From assembly GCF_035918235.1 (NCBI RefSeq), contig NZ_CP109485.1, forward strand, positions 2,728,001-2,792,000: DNA of 64,000 nt, given 5' to 3'. Below the pieces are notes generated by a model that saw only the letters and a program-made list of their open reading frames with translations, had not been told where the DNA came from and made no database searches. The stretch is from Streptomyces sp. NBC_01445. Its GTDB lineage: Bacteria > Actinomycetota > Actinomycetes > Streptomycetales > Streptomycetaceae. Below, one piece after another: positions 1 to 8,191 of this stretch. The position numbers were made by a program, and so were the translations under genes. Within the stretch, counting starts at the first letter, position 1, and each line of letters starts with the position of its first letter.

Positions 1-334
1 TGCCGCCGCCCTGCGCGGTGGGCGCGACACCGGCCTGGTGCTGCACCTGGCGCTGCACCTTGGCGGGGTCGACGTAACTCTGCTGCTGCGGGGCCTGCTG
101 CCCGTACGGGCCGGCCGCGTGCTGCTGCTGCTGCGCGAACTGGCCCTGGACCGGCTGCTGCACTTGCTGCTGTTGAGGCTGCCGCTGCGCCTGCTGCGGG
201 ACCTGCTGGCCCGCGGGCTGCTGCACAGGGCTGGTGTGCTCGGTCCACTGCGCGCCGTCCCACCACCGCAGGGTCTGGGGCGCGCCCTGGGGGTCGGGGT
301 ACCAGCCTGCCGGGGTGTTCGAATGCGTCGTCAC
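1..334 (-). CDS. DUF2510 protein, 3'-truncated by window edge
   Basis: The first 111 codons of a minus-strand gene that runs off the left edge. The start is GTG at 334. The N-terminus carries the short DUF2510 signature (GWYPDPQG, then LRWWDGAQWTEH), a Trp-rich module found at the N-terminus of many actinobacterial membrane or surface proteins. It is followed by a Gln/Pro-rich low-complexity linker of about 50 residues with many QQ runs. The catalytic or core domain lies outside the window. From memory, streptomycete proteins with this layout often continue into a phospholipid-scramblase/LURP-one-like domain, but that is inference and cannot be checked here. No strong Shine-Dalgarno precedes the GTG. 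The gene lies downstream of the phospholipase C gene on the same strand, with a hairpin between them. Confidence 0.75.
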   Translation of the reverse strand, partial: MTTHSNTPAGWYPDPQGAPQTLRWWDGAQWTEHTSPVQQPAGQQVPQQAQRQPQQQQVQQPVQGQFAQQQQHAAGPYGQQAPQQQSYVDPAKVQRQVQHQAGVAPTAQGGG

Positions 335-391
335 CCGGGCACACTACCGCGCCATCCTGTGGTGGCATCCAGGCCGGACAGATGTGACGTA

Positions 392-428
392 CGCCGCCGC
401 CCGAACCGGTACGGAACGGGCGGCGGCG
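392..428 (-). terminator. Hairpin terminator after phospholipase C gene
   Basis: A perfect 12-bp GC-rich stem (392-403 paired with 417-428) with a 13-nt loop lies between the phospholipase gene stop at 487 and the next minus-strand start at 334. There is no U-tract on the minus-strand side, which is usual for GC-rich actinomycete terminators. Smaller dyads (461-474, CTTCGA/TCGAAG) lie between it and the stop codon. Confidence 0.55.
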
Positions 429-486
429 CGATTTTCGAGTGTCCTGGAGGTCTTGGAGGTCTTCGAGATCGAAGCCCCCTGCGGGG

Positions 487-2544
487 TCAGACCGTGAGGA
501 TCCCGGGGTCGCTCACGCCGGCCTGTCCGTTCTCGACATGGCCCGCGAGGCGGCGCAGGTACGTGCTGTCGCTGTCGGCGGTCACCTTCAGGTCGTACCA
601 GCGCTTGGTCGCACGCAGGTCGACGGTCTGCGTGACAGTGGCACCGGCCCGCACGGTGTACGTCTGCGGCGTTCCGCCGTAGGCGTTGGTCACGGTGAGG
701 TGGACGTCGGCGCCGGTGGGGTTCGTCAGCGTGAGCGTGAGGTTGCCCGTGCTCGCGTCGTGGCGGGCCGTGAGTCCGGGCTCGGCGACGGTGTTGGTGC
801 CCTTGAAGGCGCGCAGGAATCCGTTCGGGCCGTGCACCGTGAGGTCGTACTTCCCGGCGGAGTAAGTGGAGTTCCAGGCGTCCGAGATCGACTTGCCGGC
901 CTCGGTGGAGTACGTCCAGGGGCCGTCGGTCCGGTTGAGCGACCTCACCTGGAACGCCGCGCCCGCGGAGGGCCCGCCGCTGAACGTGAGCTGGAACTTG
1001 CCGGTCGACGGTGTGGAGACCCCGTCGACGTAGGGCGCGTACGGCAGCGGGCGCGCGGGACGGGAGCCCGACTCCTGCTTGGGCAGCACGGGGCTGGCCG
1101 GCGGCTTCGGCACGTAGCTGTTGTGCCGGTCGTGGTCCGGCGGCAGGTACCCGGCGGTGCTGGGCAGTTGCGCCGGAGTCGTGTTCGTGAGGGAGAAGTC
1201 GAAGGCGGTGGAGAGGTCGCCGCAGATGGCGCGGCGCCACGGCGAGATGTTGGTCTCCTTGACGCCGAAGCGCTTCTCCATGAACCGCAGGATCGAGGTG
1301 TGGTCGAGCGTCTCCGAGCACACGTAACCGCCCGTGGACCACGGCGAGACGACGATCATGGGGACGCGCTGCCCGAGGCCGTAGGGGCCCGCCGAGTAGC
1401 TCGCGTTGCCCTTGAAGTAGTCGAGGGTGGTGTCGGCGGTGGACAGGCCCTGGTTCGCGGAGGCGGGGGCGTACGGCGGCACCACGTGGTCGAAGTAGCC
1501 GTCGTTCTCGTCGTACGTGATGAACAGCGCCGTCCTGCTCCACACGTCCGGGTTGGACGTGAGCGCGTCGAGGACCTGCGAGATGTACCAGGCGCCGTAG
1601 TTCGCGGGCCAGTTGGGGTGCTCGGAGAACGCCTCGGGCGCCGCGATCCAGGAGATCTTGGGGAGCTTCCCGGCCTTGACGTCGGCCTTCAGGACGTCGA
1701 AGTAGCCGTCGCCCGCCTTGGCGTTCGTGCCGGTGCGGGCCTTGTCGTAAAGGGGGTCGCCCGGCTTTGCGTTGCGGTAGTTGTTGAAGTAGAGGAGCGA
1801 GTTGTCGCCGTAGTTGCCGCGGTAGGCGTCGTCGATCCAGCCCCAGCTCCCGGCGGCGTCGAGGCCGTCGCCGATGTCCTGGTAGACCTTCCAGGAGACC
1901 CCGGCCTTCTCCAGGCGCTCGGCGTACGTGGTCCAGCCGTAGCCGGCCTCCTGGTTGCCGAGGACGGGCCCGCCGCCGGTGCCGTCGTTGCCGACGTGGC
2001 CCGACAGCATGTAGTAGCGGTTGGGGTCGGTGGCCCCCATGAACGAGCAGTGGTAGTCGTCGCACACCGTGAACTTGTCGGCGAGCGCGTAGTGGAACGG
2101 GATGTCCTGGCGCGTCAGATACGCCATCGTGCCCGTGCCCTTGGCGGCGATCCAGTTGTCGTACTTGCCGTTGTTGAACGCGCTGTGGCCGCCGGCCCAG
2201 TCGTGGTCGAGGCCTGCGATGAACTGCATGCCGAGGTCTGCCGCGTCGGGGTGGTAGGGCAGGACGTCCTTGCCGCCGCTCGCCTGGTTCCACACGGGCT
2301 TGCCGCTGGGGAGCGTCACCGGTCGCGGGTCGCCGAAGCCGCGGACGCCCTTCATCGTGCCGAAGTAGTGGTCGAAGGACCGGTTCTCCTGCATCAGGAC
2401 GACGATGTGCTCGATGTCCTGGACGGTTCCCTTGACGCGGGCGGCCGGAATGGCGGCGGCGCGGTCGATGCTGTTCGACAGGGCGGTGAAGCCCGCGGTC
2501 GCGCCCGCTATCTGCAGGAAGCGCCGCCGGTTGAGTTCAGGCAT
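487..2544 (-). CDS. Tat-exported phospholipase C (phosphoesterase family)
   Basis: A 685-residue secreted phosphoesterase of the bacterial non-haemolytic phospholipase C/AcpA family, which cleaves phosphatidylcholine-type lipids outside the cell. The N-terminus has a twin-arginine signal (NRRRFLQIAG) followed by a hydrophobic stretch. Family motifs follow in order: ENRSFDHYFGTMKG near residue 50, DHDWAGGHSAFNNG near 110, a long middle region, FITYDENDGYFDHVVPP near 340, and VSPWSTGGYVCSETLDHTSI near 400. These supply the metal-binding Glu, Asn, Asp and His residues. The last ~200 residues resemble the two C-terminal DUF756 beta-domains of this family. The ATG at 2544 was chosen because it directly precedes the Tat motif and has AAGAGG upstream; a frame extension to 2694 adds a non-signal-like segment. 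The gene appears monocistronic. Confidence 0.9.
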   Translation of the reverse strand: MPELNRRRFLQIAGATAGFTALSNSIDRAAAIPAARVKGTVQDIEHIVVLMQENRSFDHYFGTMKGVRGFGDPRPVTLPSGKPVWNQASGGKDVLPYHPDAADLGMQFIAGLDHDWAGGHSAFNNGKYDNWIAAKGTGTMAYLTRQDIPFHYALADKFTVCDDYHCSFMGATDPNRYYMLSGHVGNDGTGGGPVLGNQEAGYGWTTYAERLEKAGVSWKVYQDIGDGLDAAGSWGWIDDAYRGNYGDNSLLYFNNYRNAKPGDPLYDKARTGTNAKAGDGYFDVLKADVKAGKLPKISWIAAPEAFSEHPNWPANYGAWYISQVLDALTSNPDVWSRTALFITYDENDGYFDHVVPPYAPASANQGLSTADTTLDYFKGNASYSAGPYGLGQRVPMIVVSPWSTGGYVCSETLDHTSILRFMEKRFGVKETNISPWRRAICGDLSTAFDFSLTNTTPAQLPSTAGYLPPDHDRHNSYVPKPPASPVLPKQESGSRPARPLPYAPYVDGVSTPSTGKFQLTFSGGPSAGAAFQVRSLNRTDGPWTYSTEAGKSISDAWNSTYSAGKYDLTVHGPNGFLRAFKGTNTVAEPGLTARHDASTGNLTLTLTNPTGADVHLTVTNAYGGTPQTYTVRAGATVTQTVDLRATKRWYDLKVTADSDSTYLRRLAGHVENGQAGVSDPGILTV

Positions 2545-2677
2545 GGGTGTGGGGCCTCTTGGGTGTGTGGGGACAGAAGCGAACAGAGTGTTCCAAGAGG
2601 ACCGGTCGGAGGGGAAGGGGTGATGACACTTGCATGAAAATTCGCCGTATGCGTCAGAAACAATCACGGAGCCGGGA

Positions 2678-2711
2678 TCAGTGGGGAGGTCCAACCGGCC
2701 CTCCCCACTGA
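2678..2711 (-). terminator. Hairpin terminator after GH38 gene
   Basis: A perfect 12-bp inverted repeat (2678-2689 with 2700-2711, 10-nt loop) begins 6 nt past the stop codon of the alpha-mannosidase gene on the minus strand. It separates that gene from the phospholipase promoter region at 2545-2677. Confidence 0.7.
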
Positions 2712-2716
2712 CGACT

Positions 2717-5700
2717 TCAGCCCCGGCCGCCCACCGCGAGCCGCAGCGTCACGATCTGGAACGGCCGCAGCGCCACCCGCACCGCGTCACTGCCGTCCGC
2801 CGACGTCCGCACCTCTTCCGGCTGTTGTGCGAGCGGACGTTCCAGGAGATCGGTGACCTGGACGCCGGCGAGCGGGAAGCCCGTGCGCAGCGTGCCCGCG
2901 GCCCGGCCGCCGAGGGACTCGTAGAGCCGGACGACGACATCGCCCGAGCCGTCGTCGGCGAGCTTCACCGCCTCCACCGTCAGGCCGTCGCCGTCCACCG
3001 ACACCACCGGCTCCGGCGCACCGCCCGAACCGGCCACCCGTAGCGGCAGGTTGAGCGCGTACCCCTCGGCGACCGCGTCGGCGACACTCGCGCCGGGCAG
3101 CAGGGAGTAGGTGAAGCGGTGCGTGCCCTGGTCGGCCTCCGGGTCGGGCACTCGCGGGGCCCGCACTAGGGAGAGGCGGACGGTGGTGGTCGTGCCGCCG
3201 TCGTCCCGGGTCGTGCGCGAGACGTCATGGCCGTACGTGGAGTCGTTGAGGACCGCGACGCCGTAGCCGGGTTCGCCGATGTGGACCCAGCGGTGGCCGT
3301 ACACCTCGAAGCGGGCCGCCTCCCAGCTGGTGTTGGTGTGCGTGGGGCGCTTGACGTGGCCGAACTGGATCTCGGCGCTGGAGTGGTCGGCGCGGACGTC
3401 GACGGGGAACGCGGCCTTGAGGATCTTCTCGGTCTCGTGCCAGTCGATCCCGGTCTCGACGTCGACGCGCTTGCTGCCCGCGCGCAGGGTGACGGTCTGC
3501 GTGATGCGGGAGCCCTTGCCGAAGGCGCGCTCCACACGGACGGCGGCACGCAGCGGCCCTTCCTCGGTCACCGTCACGGACTCGGCGTCGAGGAGGTCGC
3601 GGTAGTGGTTCTTGTAGTGCTTGTCGATGTCCCAGGCGTCCCAGTAGTTGGGCAGGTCGCTGTGGAGGCGGAGCAGATTGCCGGGGCCGGCGAGGACCTC
3701 GCGTTCCGCGGTCAGGTCGTACACGGAGGCCAGCGTCCCGTCGGGGCCGATGACGACGCGCACGAGCCCGTTGTCGAGCGTGCGGCCGTCCGTGACGGTG
3801 ACGGGGTGGTCGGGGACGGCGCGGGCCAGAGGCGCCGACCCGTGGGCGGGCACGTGGGTGCGGGCCAGGTCCCCGGCCGGGGTGCGGATCACTTCGGTAC
3901 GGGCGTACGGGCTGGTGTTGAACACGTGCGGCCCACCCTCGCCGCCCCCCAGCGCACCGACCGCCTCCGCCGTGATCGCTTCGAGTTCGACCGCCACGCG
4001 CGCGTACTCCGCCTCGGCCTCGCGGTGCACCCAGGCGATGGACGACCCGGGCAGGATGTCGTGGAACTGGTGCAGGAGCACCGTCTTCCACAGCCGGTCG
4101 AGCTTCTCGTACGGGTACGCGTACCCCGGCGCGCGCAGGGCCGCGGCCGTGGCCCACAACTCGGCCTCGCGCAGCAGGTGTTCGCTGCGGCGGTTGCCCT
4201 GCTTGGTGCGGGCCTGCGAGGTGTACGTGGCGCGGTGCAGCTCCAGATAGAGCTCGCCCGACCACACCTGGTCCTTGGGGATCTCCTTGCTCGCCTCGGC
4301 GAAGAAGGCGTCCGGGTGCTCGACCCTGACCTTCGCGGAGCCCTCCAGGTCGGCCAGGCGGCGGGCGCGCTCCAGCATCTCGCGGGTGGGTCCGCCGCCG
4401 CCGTCGCCGTGCCCGAAGGGCGCGAGGGAGCGGGTGCCTCGCCCCTTGTCCTGGTAGTTGCGGACGGCGTGCGCCATCTCCCTGCCGGAGAACTCGACGT
4501 TGTAGGTGTCGACCGGCGGGAAGTGGGTGAAGATCCGCGTGCCGTCGATGCCCTCCCACCAGAACGAGTGGTGGGGCAGCTTGTTGGTCTGGTTCCAGGA
4601 CAGCTTCTGCGTGAGGAACCACTCGTTCCCGGCGAGCCGGGCGAGCTGCGGGTAGGCGGCGTTGTAACCGAACGAGTCGGGCAACCACACGCCCTTCGTC
4701 TCGACGCCGAAGTGCTCGATGAAGAAGCGCTTGCCGTGGACGAGCTGGCGGGCGATGGCCTCGCCGCCGGGCAGGTTGCCGTCGGACTCGACCCACATCC
4801 CGCCGACGGGCGCCCACTGGCCCTTGGCGACGGCCTCCTTGATGCGGTCCCACACGTGCGGGTAGTTGTCCTTGACCCACTCGTACTGCTGGGCCTGCGA
4901 GCAGGCGAAGACGAACTCGTCGTACTCGTCTGCGAGCGCCGTCACGTTCGAGAAGGTGCGGGACGTCTTGCGCTTGGTCTCGCGGATCGGCCACAGCCAG
5001 GCCGAGTCGATGTGCGCGTGGCCGACGGAGGAGAGGGTGTGCGCGCCCGCGTGCGCCGGCTTCGCGAGGGCCGGGGCGAGGACGGCGCGGGCGGCGGCGG
5101 CCGTGCCGGAGATGTCGTCGAGGTCGAGGGCGTCGAGCGCCGCTTCGAGAGTGTGCGCGATCTCATGGCGGCGCGGCTCGTGCTCGCTCAGCTCCAGCAT
5201 CAGCTCGCGCAGGACCTGGAGGTCGAGCGAGAGGTGGAAGACGTCCTCGTCGAGGATCGCGAGGTCGGCGCTCCTGAAGGTGTAGAGCGGCTGGTCGCCC
5301 GCCGTGCGCGGGTCGCCGAGCGGGGTGGGGTGCGCGAAGCGGTCGGCGAGAATGTCCGGGTTGGAGGCGGCCTCGATGAGGTAGTCGACCTCTTCGCCGC
5401 CCTGCGCGGGGCGGGCCACGGGCACGTACTGGTTCTGCGGGTTGACGGCCTTGAGGGGGCGGCCGTCGGGGAGGTGGACGAGGGCCTCCGCCTGGTTGCC
5501 GGGCCAGTCGTTGACGAAGCCCAGGTCGAAGACGGCCTCGACGCGGCGGCCTGCCCACTCGGCGGGGACCGTTCCGTGCGCCGTGAACCAGGTGGTGCCC
5601 CAGGGCGGGCCCCAAGGGGTGCCGACACTGAACGGCTTGTACGCGGCCGACTTCGCCTCGGCGAAGGGGACGGGCTCGCCGGGCGCGTGCCAGGCCTGGA

Positions 5701-5797
5701 GGGCGAGCGGGACCCGGGCGCTGTGGACGGCCGGCTTGACGCGCTGGTCGTGGACGCGGGCGACGCGCTGCTCGATGCGGCGGAGTTCGTCGTGCAT
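2717..5797 (-). CDS. GH38 alpha-mannosidase
   Basis: A 1026-residue cytoplasmic glycoside hydrolase family 38 enzyme; the length is normal for bacterial class II alpha-mannosidases. The zinc-binding HxD motif is visible (VGHAHIDSAWLWP, about residue 258), as are the nucleophile Asp motif LPDSFGYNAAYP (about 370), the glycine-rich loop HGDGGGGPTREM, and LHRATYTSQARTKQGNRR typical of the family. C-terminal beta-sandwich regions complete the fold. No signal peptide is present, so it acts on imported mannosides or released oligosaccharides. The ATG at 5797 has GAGGAG five bases upstream; an in-frame extension to 5899 runs through the inverted repeat and is rejected. It follows the GH4 gene on the same strand and is probably co-transcribed with it through the 5814-5903 hairpin. 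Confidence 0.93.
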   Translation of the reverse strand: MHDELRRIEQRVARVHDQRVKPAVHSARVPLALQAWHAPGEPVPFAEAKSAAYKPFSVGTPWGPPWGTTWFTAHGTVPAEWAGRRVEAVFDLGFVNDWPGNQAEALVHLPDGRPLKAVNPQNQYVPVARPAQGGEEVDYLIEAASNPDILADRFAHPTPLGDPRTAGDQPLYTFRSADLAILDEDVFHLSLDLQVLRELMLELSEHEPRRHEIAHTLEAALDALDLDDISGTAAAARAVLAPALAKPAHAGAHTLSSVGHAHIDSAWLWPIRETKRKTSRTFSNVTALADEYDEFVFACSQAQQYEWVKDNYPHVWDRIKEAVAKGQWAPVGGMWVESDGNLPGGEAIARQLVHGKRFFIEHFGVETKGVWLPDSFGYNAAYPQLARLAGNEWFLTQKLSWNQTNKLPHHSFWWEGIDGTRIFTHFPPVDTYNVEFSGREMAHAVRNYQDKGRGTRSLAPFGHGDGGGGPTREMLERARRLADLEGSAKVRVEHPDAFFAEASKEIPKDQVWSGELYLELHRATYTSQARTKQGNRRSEHLLREAELWATAAALRAPGYAYPYEKLDRLWKTVLLHQFHDILPGSSIAWVHREAEAEYARVAVELEAITAEAVGALGGGEGGPHVFNTSPYARTEVIRTPAGDLARTHVPAHGSAPLARAVPDHPVTVTDGRTLDNGLVRVVIGPDGTLASVYDLTAEREVLAGPGNLLRLHSDLPNYWDAWDIDKHYKNHYRDLLDAESVTVTEEGPLRAAVRVERAFGKGSRITQTVTLRAGSKRVDVETGIDWHETEKILKAAFPVDVRADHSSAEIQFGHVKRPTHTNTSWEAARFEVYGHRWVHIGEPGYGVAVLNDSTYGHDVSRTTRDDGGTTTTVRLSLVRAPRVPDPEADQGTHRFTYSLLPGASVADAVAEGYALNLPLRVAGSGGAPEPVVSVDGDGLTVEAVKLADDGSGDVVVRLYESLGGRAAGTLRTGFPLAGVQVTDLLERPLAQQPEEVRTSADGSDAVRVALRPFQIVTLRLAVGGRG

Positions 5798-5813
5798 ACG
5801 GGCTCCTCTACTC

Positions 5814-5903
5814 GGGGGTGTCCGGCGGATCACGGGCCGGGGTCGCGACGCCGGCACGGCACCTCGCCGCGACCTACCCGGCCCTGATCCGCCGGACACC
5901 CCC
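5814..5903. repeat. Long inverted repeat between GH4 and GH38 genes
   Basis: The arms at 5814-5841 and 5877-5903 are complementary over 27 bp with one extra base in the left arm and a 35-nt spacer. The right arm abuts the GH4 stop codon (5903-5905), and the left arm ends 16 nt before the GH38 start. As RNA it would form a very stable hairpin between the two cistrons. Confidence 0.8.
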
Positions 5904-7231
5904 TAGCGGGTCAGGTAGGCGAGGCCGGGGTGGGCCGCCGTGTATCCCTCCAGGAGGCGGCGGGCCACGGTCACGGAGTCGACGAGGGGGTGCAGGGCGA
6001 AGGCCTTGACGGCGGCGGCGCGCGAGCCGCCCTCGGCCGCTTCGAGCACCTCGCGCTCGACGGCCTTGACCGAGGAGACGAGGCCCGTGGCATGGCCGGG
6101 CAGCGGCGCCACGCTGACGGGGTGCGCGCCGTTGGCGTCGACGAGGCAGGGGATCTCGACCACGGCGTCGTCGTCGAGGGACGGCAGGGCGCCGCGCCCG
6201 CGCACGTTGAGGATCAGCGTCGCGCGCTCGTCGCGGGCGATGGCGCGCATCAGGGCGAGCGCCACCTTCTCGTAGCCGCCCGACTCCTCCAGGTCGGCCG
6301 CGTCCCGCTCGCCCGCGCCGGACGCCTCGCGGTTGTGCGCCATGTACGTGGCCTCGCGCTCGGCGCGGGTGCGATCCCAACTGGCGTACGACGGGTCGGT
6401 GTAGAAGGCGGCCTGCTGGTCGAGCAGGAACGCGCCGCGGGTGCGATCGGCCTCCTGGTAGGCGCGGACGGTCTCCCGGTTGAAGTAGTAGTAGTGCAGG
6501 TACTCGTTGGGGATCGCGCCGAGCGAGCGGAGCCAGTCCGTGCCGAAGAGGCGGCCTTCCTCGAAGGAGCCGAGCAGCTTCTCGTCGGCGAGCAGGCGCG
6601 GGAGCTCGTCGCGGCCGTTCACCTCGAGTCCGCGCAGCCAGCCGAGGTGGTTGAGGCCGACGTAATCGATCCAGGCCTCGCCCGGGTCGGCGCCGAGGAC
6701 GCGCGCCACACGGCGGCCGAGTCCGACGGGCGAGTCGCAGATGCCGATGACGCGGTCGCCGAGGTGCCGTGACATGGCCTCGGTGACCAGGCCCGCCGGG
6801 TTGGTGAAGTTGATGACCCAGGCGTCGGGCGCGAGTTGCCTGACGCGGCGCGCGATGTCGACGGCGACGGGCACGGTCCGCAGGCCGTACGCGATGCCGC
6901 CGGCGCCGACGGTCTCCTGGCCGAGCACTCCCTCGGCGAGGGCGACCCGCTCGTCCGCGGCGCGGCCCGCGAGGCCGCCGACGCGGATCGCGGAGAACAC
7001 GAAGTCGGCGCCGCGCAGCGCCGCGTCGAGGTCGGTGGTGGCGTGCACGGCGGGCGCGTCGGGGACGCCGGTGGCTTGTTCCGCCAGTACGCCGGTGACG
7101 GCCCGCAGCCGGTCCGGGTCGGTGTCGTGCAGCGTGACCTCGGTGACGCGGCCCGGCGCGTGGTCGCCGAGCAGCGCTCCGTACACCAAGGGCACTCGAA
7201 ATCCGCCACCGCCGAGAATCGTCAGCCTCAT
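5903..7231 (-). CDS. GH4 6-phospho-beta-glucosidase-type glycosidase
   Basis: A 442-residue NAD- and Mn-dependent family 4 glycosidase. It begins with the dinucleotide-binding glycine motif LTILGGGGFRVP. It has INFTNPAGLVTEAM (about residue 145), GICDSPVGLGRR with the metal-ligand Cys, and VGLNHLGWLRGL with the His that completes the metal site. GH4 enzymes hydrolyse 6-phosphoglycosides or free glycosides by an oxidation/elimination route; the exact substrate cannot be read here. The length fits the family. The ATG at 7231 starts directly at the Rossmann strand; the in-frame upstream codons overlap the divergent gene's leader. It is likely the first gene of a two-gene sugar unit with the GH38 mannosidase. 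Confidence 0.88.
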   Translation of the reverse strand: MRLTILGGGGFRVPLVYGALLGDHAPGRVTEVTLHDTDPDRLRAVTGVLAEQATGVPDAPAVHATTDLDAALRGADFVFSAIRVGGLAGRAADERVALAEGVLGQETVGAGGIAYGLRTVPVAVDIARRVRQLAPDAWVINFTNPAGLVTEAMSRHLGDRVIGICDSPVGLGRRVARVLGADPGEAWIDYVGLNHLGWLRGLEVNGRDELPRLLADEKLLGSFEEGRLFGTDWLRSLGAIPNEYLHYYYFNRETVRAYQEADRTRGAFLLDQQAAFYTDPSYASWDRTRAEREATYMAHNREASGAGERDAADLEESGGYEKVALALMRAIARDERATLILNVRGRGALPSLDDDAVVEIPCLVDANGAHPVSVAPLPGHATGLVSSVKAVEREVLEAAEGGSRAAAVKAFALHPLVDSVTVARRLLEGYTAAHPGLAYLTR

Positions 7232-7288
7232 GCGCCGATCGTAGGGCAGCCTGGTCCGCGACCCGATCTTCGACCGGCGGAGGCCGCG

Positions 7289-8128
7289 ATGAAACCCCCC
7301 ACGCAACGACGGACAAGACGCCAACTCCTCACTCTGACGGCGACCCTGGGCGCCCTCGCGCTCGGCGCGGGCACGGCGATGGCCGCGCCCACCTGGACCG
7401 AGACCGGCACCGCGCGGGTGAGTTCACTCACCGGCAGTCAGGGCCTGGCGAGCCACGCCGACGGCTCCCTGGTGTACCGGGGCCTCGCTTCCGTACCGCT
7501 CGATCTGCGTACAGCGGGCTGGTCGCACATAGGCGACCCGGATGTGGCGCAGGGCTACACGTTCGACGCGTACCAGGGCGGCGACGCCACGACGAAGAAG
7601 ATGTTCGCGGTGACGGCCCCCGACGGGAAGCGCACCACGTACGAACACACCCTGGATCAGGGCGAGTTGCTCAACAACTCGTTCGCGTCCGTGTCGCCCG
7701 ACGGGCAGTGGCTGGTGGCCGGCGAGTGGGGCACGATGAACCGGCTCCAGGTCTTCCCGGCGCCCGTGCTCAACCCGTCGGCGCCCGCACCCGGCGCGAA
7801 TCTCCCGCAGGCCGGGCAGATCACTCTCGACAAGCCGGTCGACAACATCCAGGGCTGCGACTTCACCGACGCCACACATCTGGCGTGCTCGTCCGACGGC
7901 TCGACGAAGGAGGTCCTGGAGGTCGCCCTGGACCGCCCGCTGGACGGCTCGCCGGTCACCGGGCACGTCACGGTCGCGTTCGCGATCCCCCAACGCAGCA
8001 TCTGCTCGGGCACGTTCGAGGCCGAGGGCGTCGACTACGACACCGCGAACGGCACGCTGCGGGTGGAGATGGTGCCGCCCTCACCGTGTCTGGTGACGAC
8101 GACGGTGATCTCGTACCGCAAGGGCTGA
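7289..8128 (+). CDS. Secreted protein of unknown function
   Basis: A 279-residue exported protein. The N-terminus has basic residues (TQRRTRRQL), a hydrophobic core and an Ala-x-Ala cleavage site near residue 33, so it is a Sec- or weak Tat-type signal. The mature part has repeated phrases of the type SVSPDGQWLVAGEWG and CDFTDATHLACSSDGST, which suggest beta-propeller-like blades, but no family is recognised. Four cysteines (in CDFTDATHLAC and near CSGTFEAEG and SPCLV) could form disulphides in the mature protein. The ATG at 7289 has GGCGGAGG 5 nt upstream. It is divergent from the GH4 gene, with only 57 bp between starts. Confidence 0.75.
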   Translation: MKPPTQRRTRRQLLTLTATLGALALGAGTAMAAPTWTETGTARVSSLTGSQGLASHADGSLVYRGLASVPLDLRTAGWSHIGDPDVAQGYTFDAYQGGDATTKKMFAVTAPDGKRTTYEHTLDQGELLNNSFASVSPDGQWLVAGEWGTMNRLQVFPAPVLNPSAPAPGANLPQAGQITLDKPVDNIQGCDFTDATHLACSSDGSTKEVLEVALDRPLDGSPVTGHVTVAFAIPQRSICSGTFEAEGVDYDTANGTLRVEMVPPSPCLVTTTVISYRKG

Positions 8129-8191
8129 CCGTGACCTCGGGCCGTAAGACCTGAGGTGTGGGACGGCGGGGTTCGGGGGATGGTCGCGATC

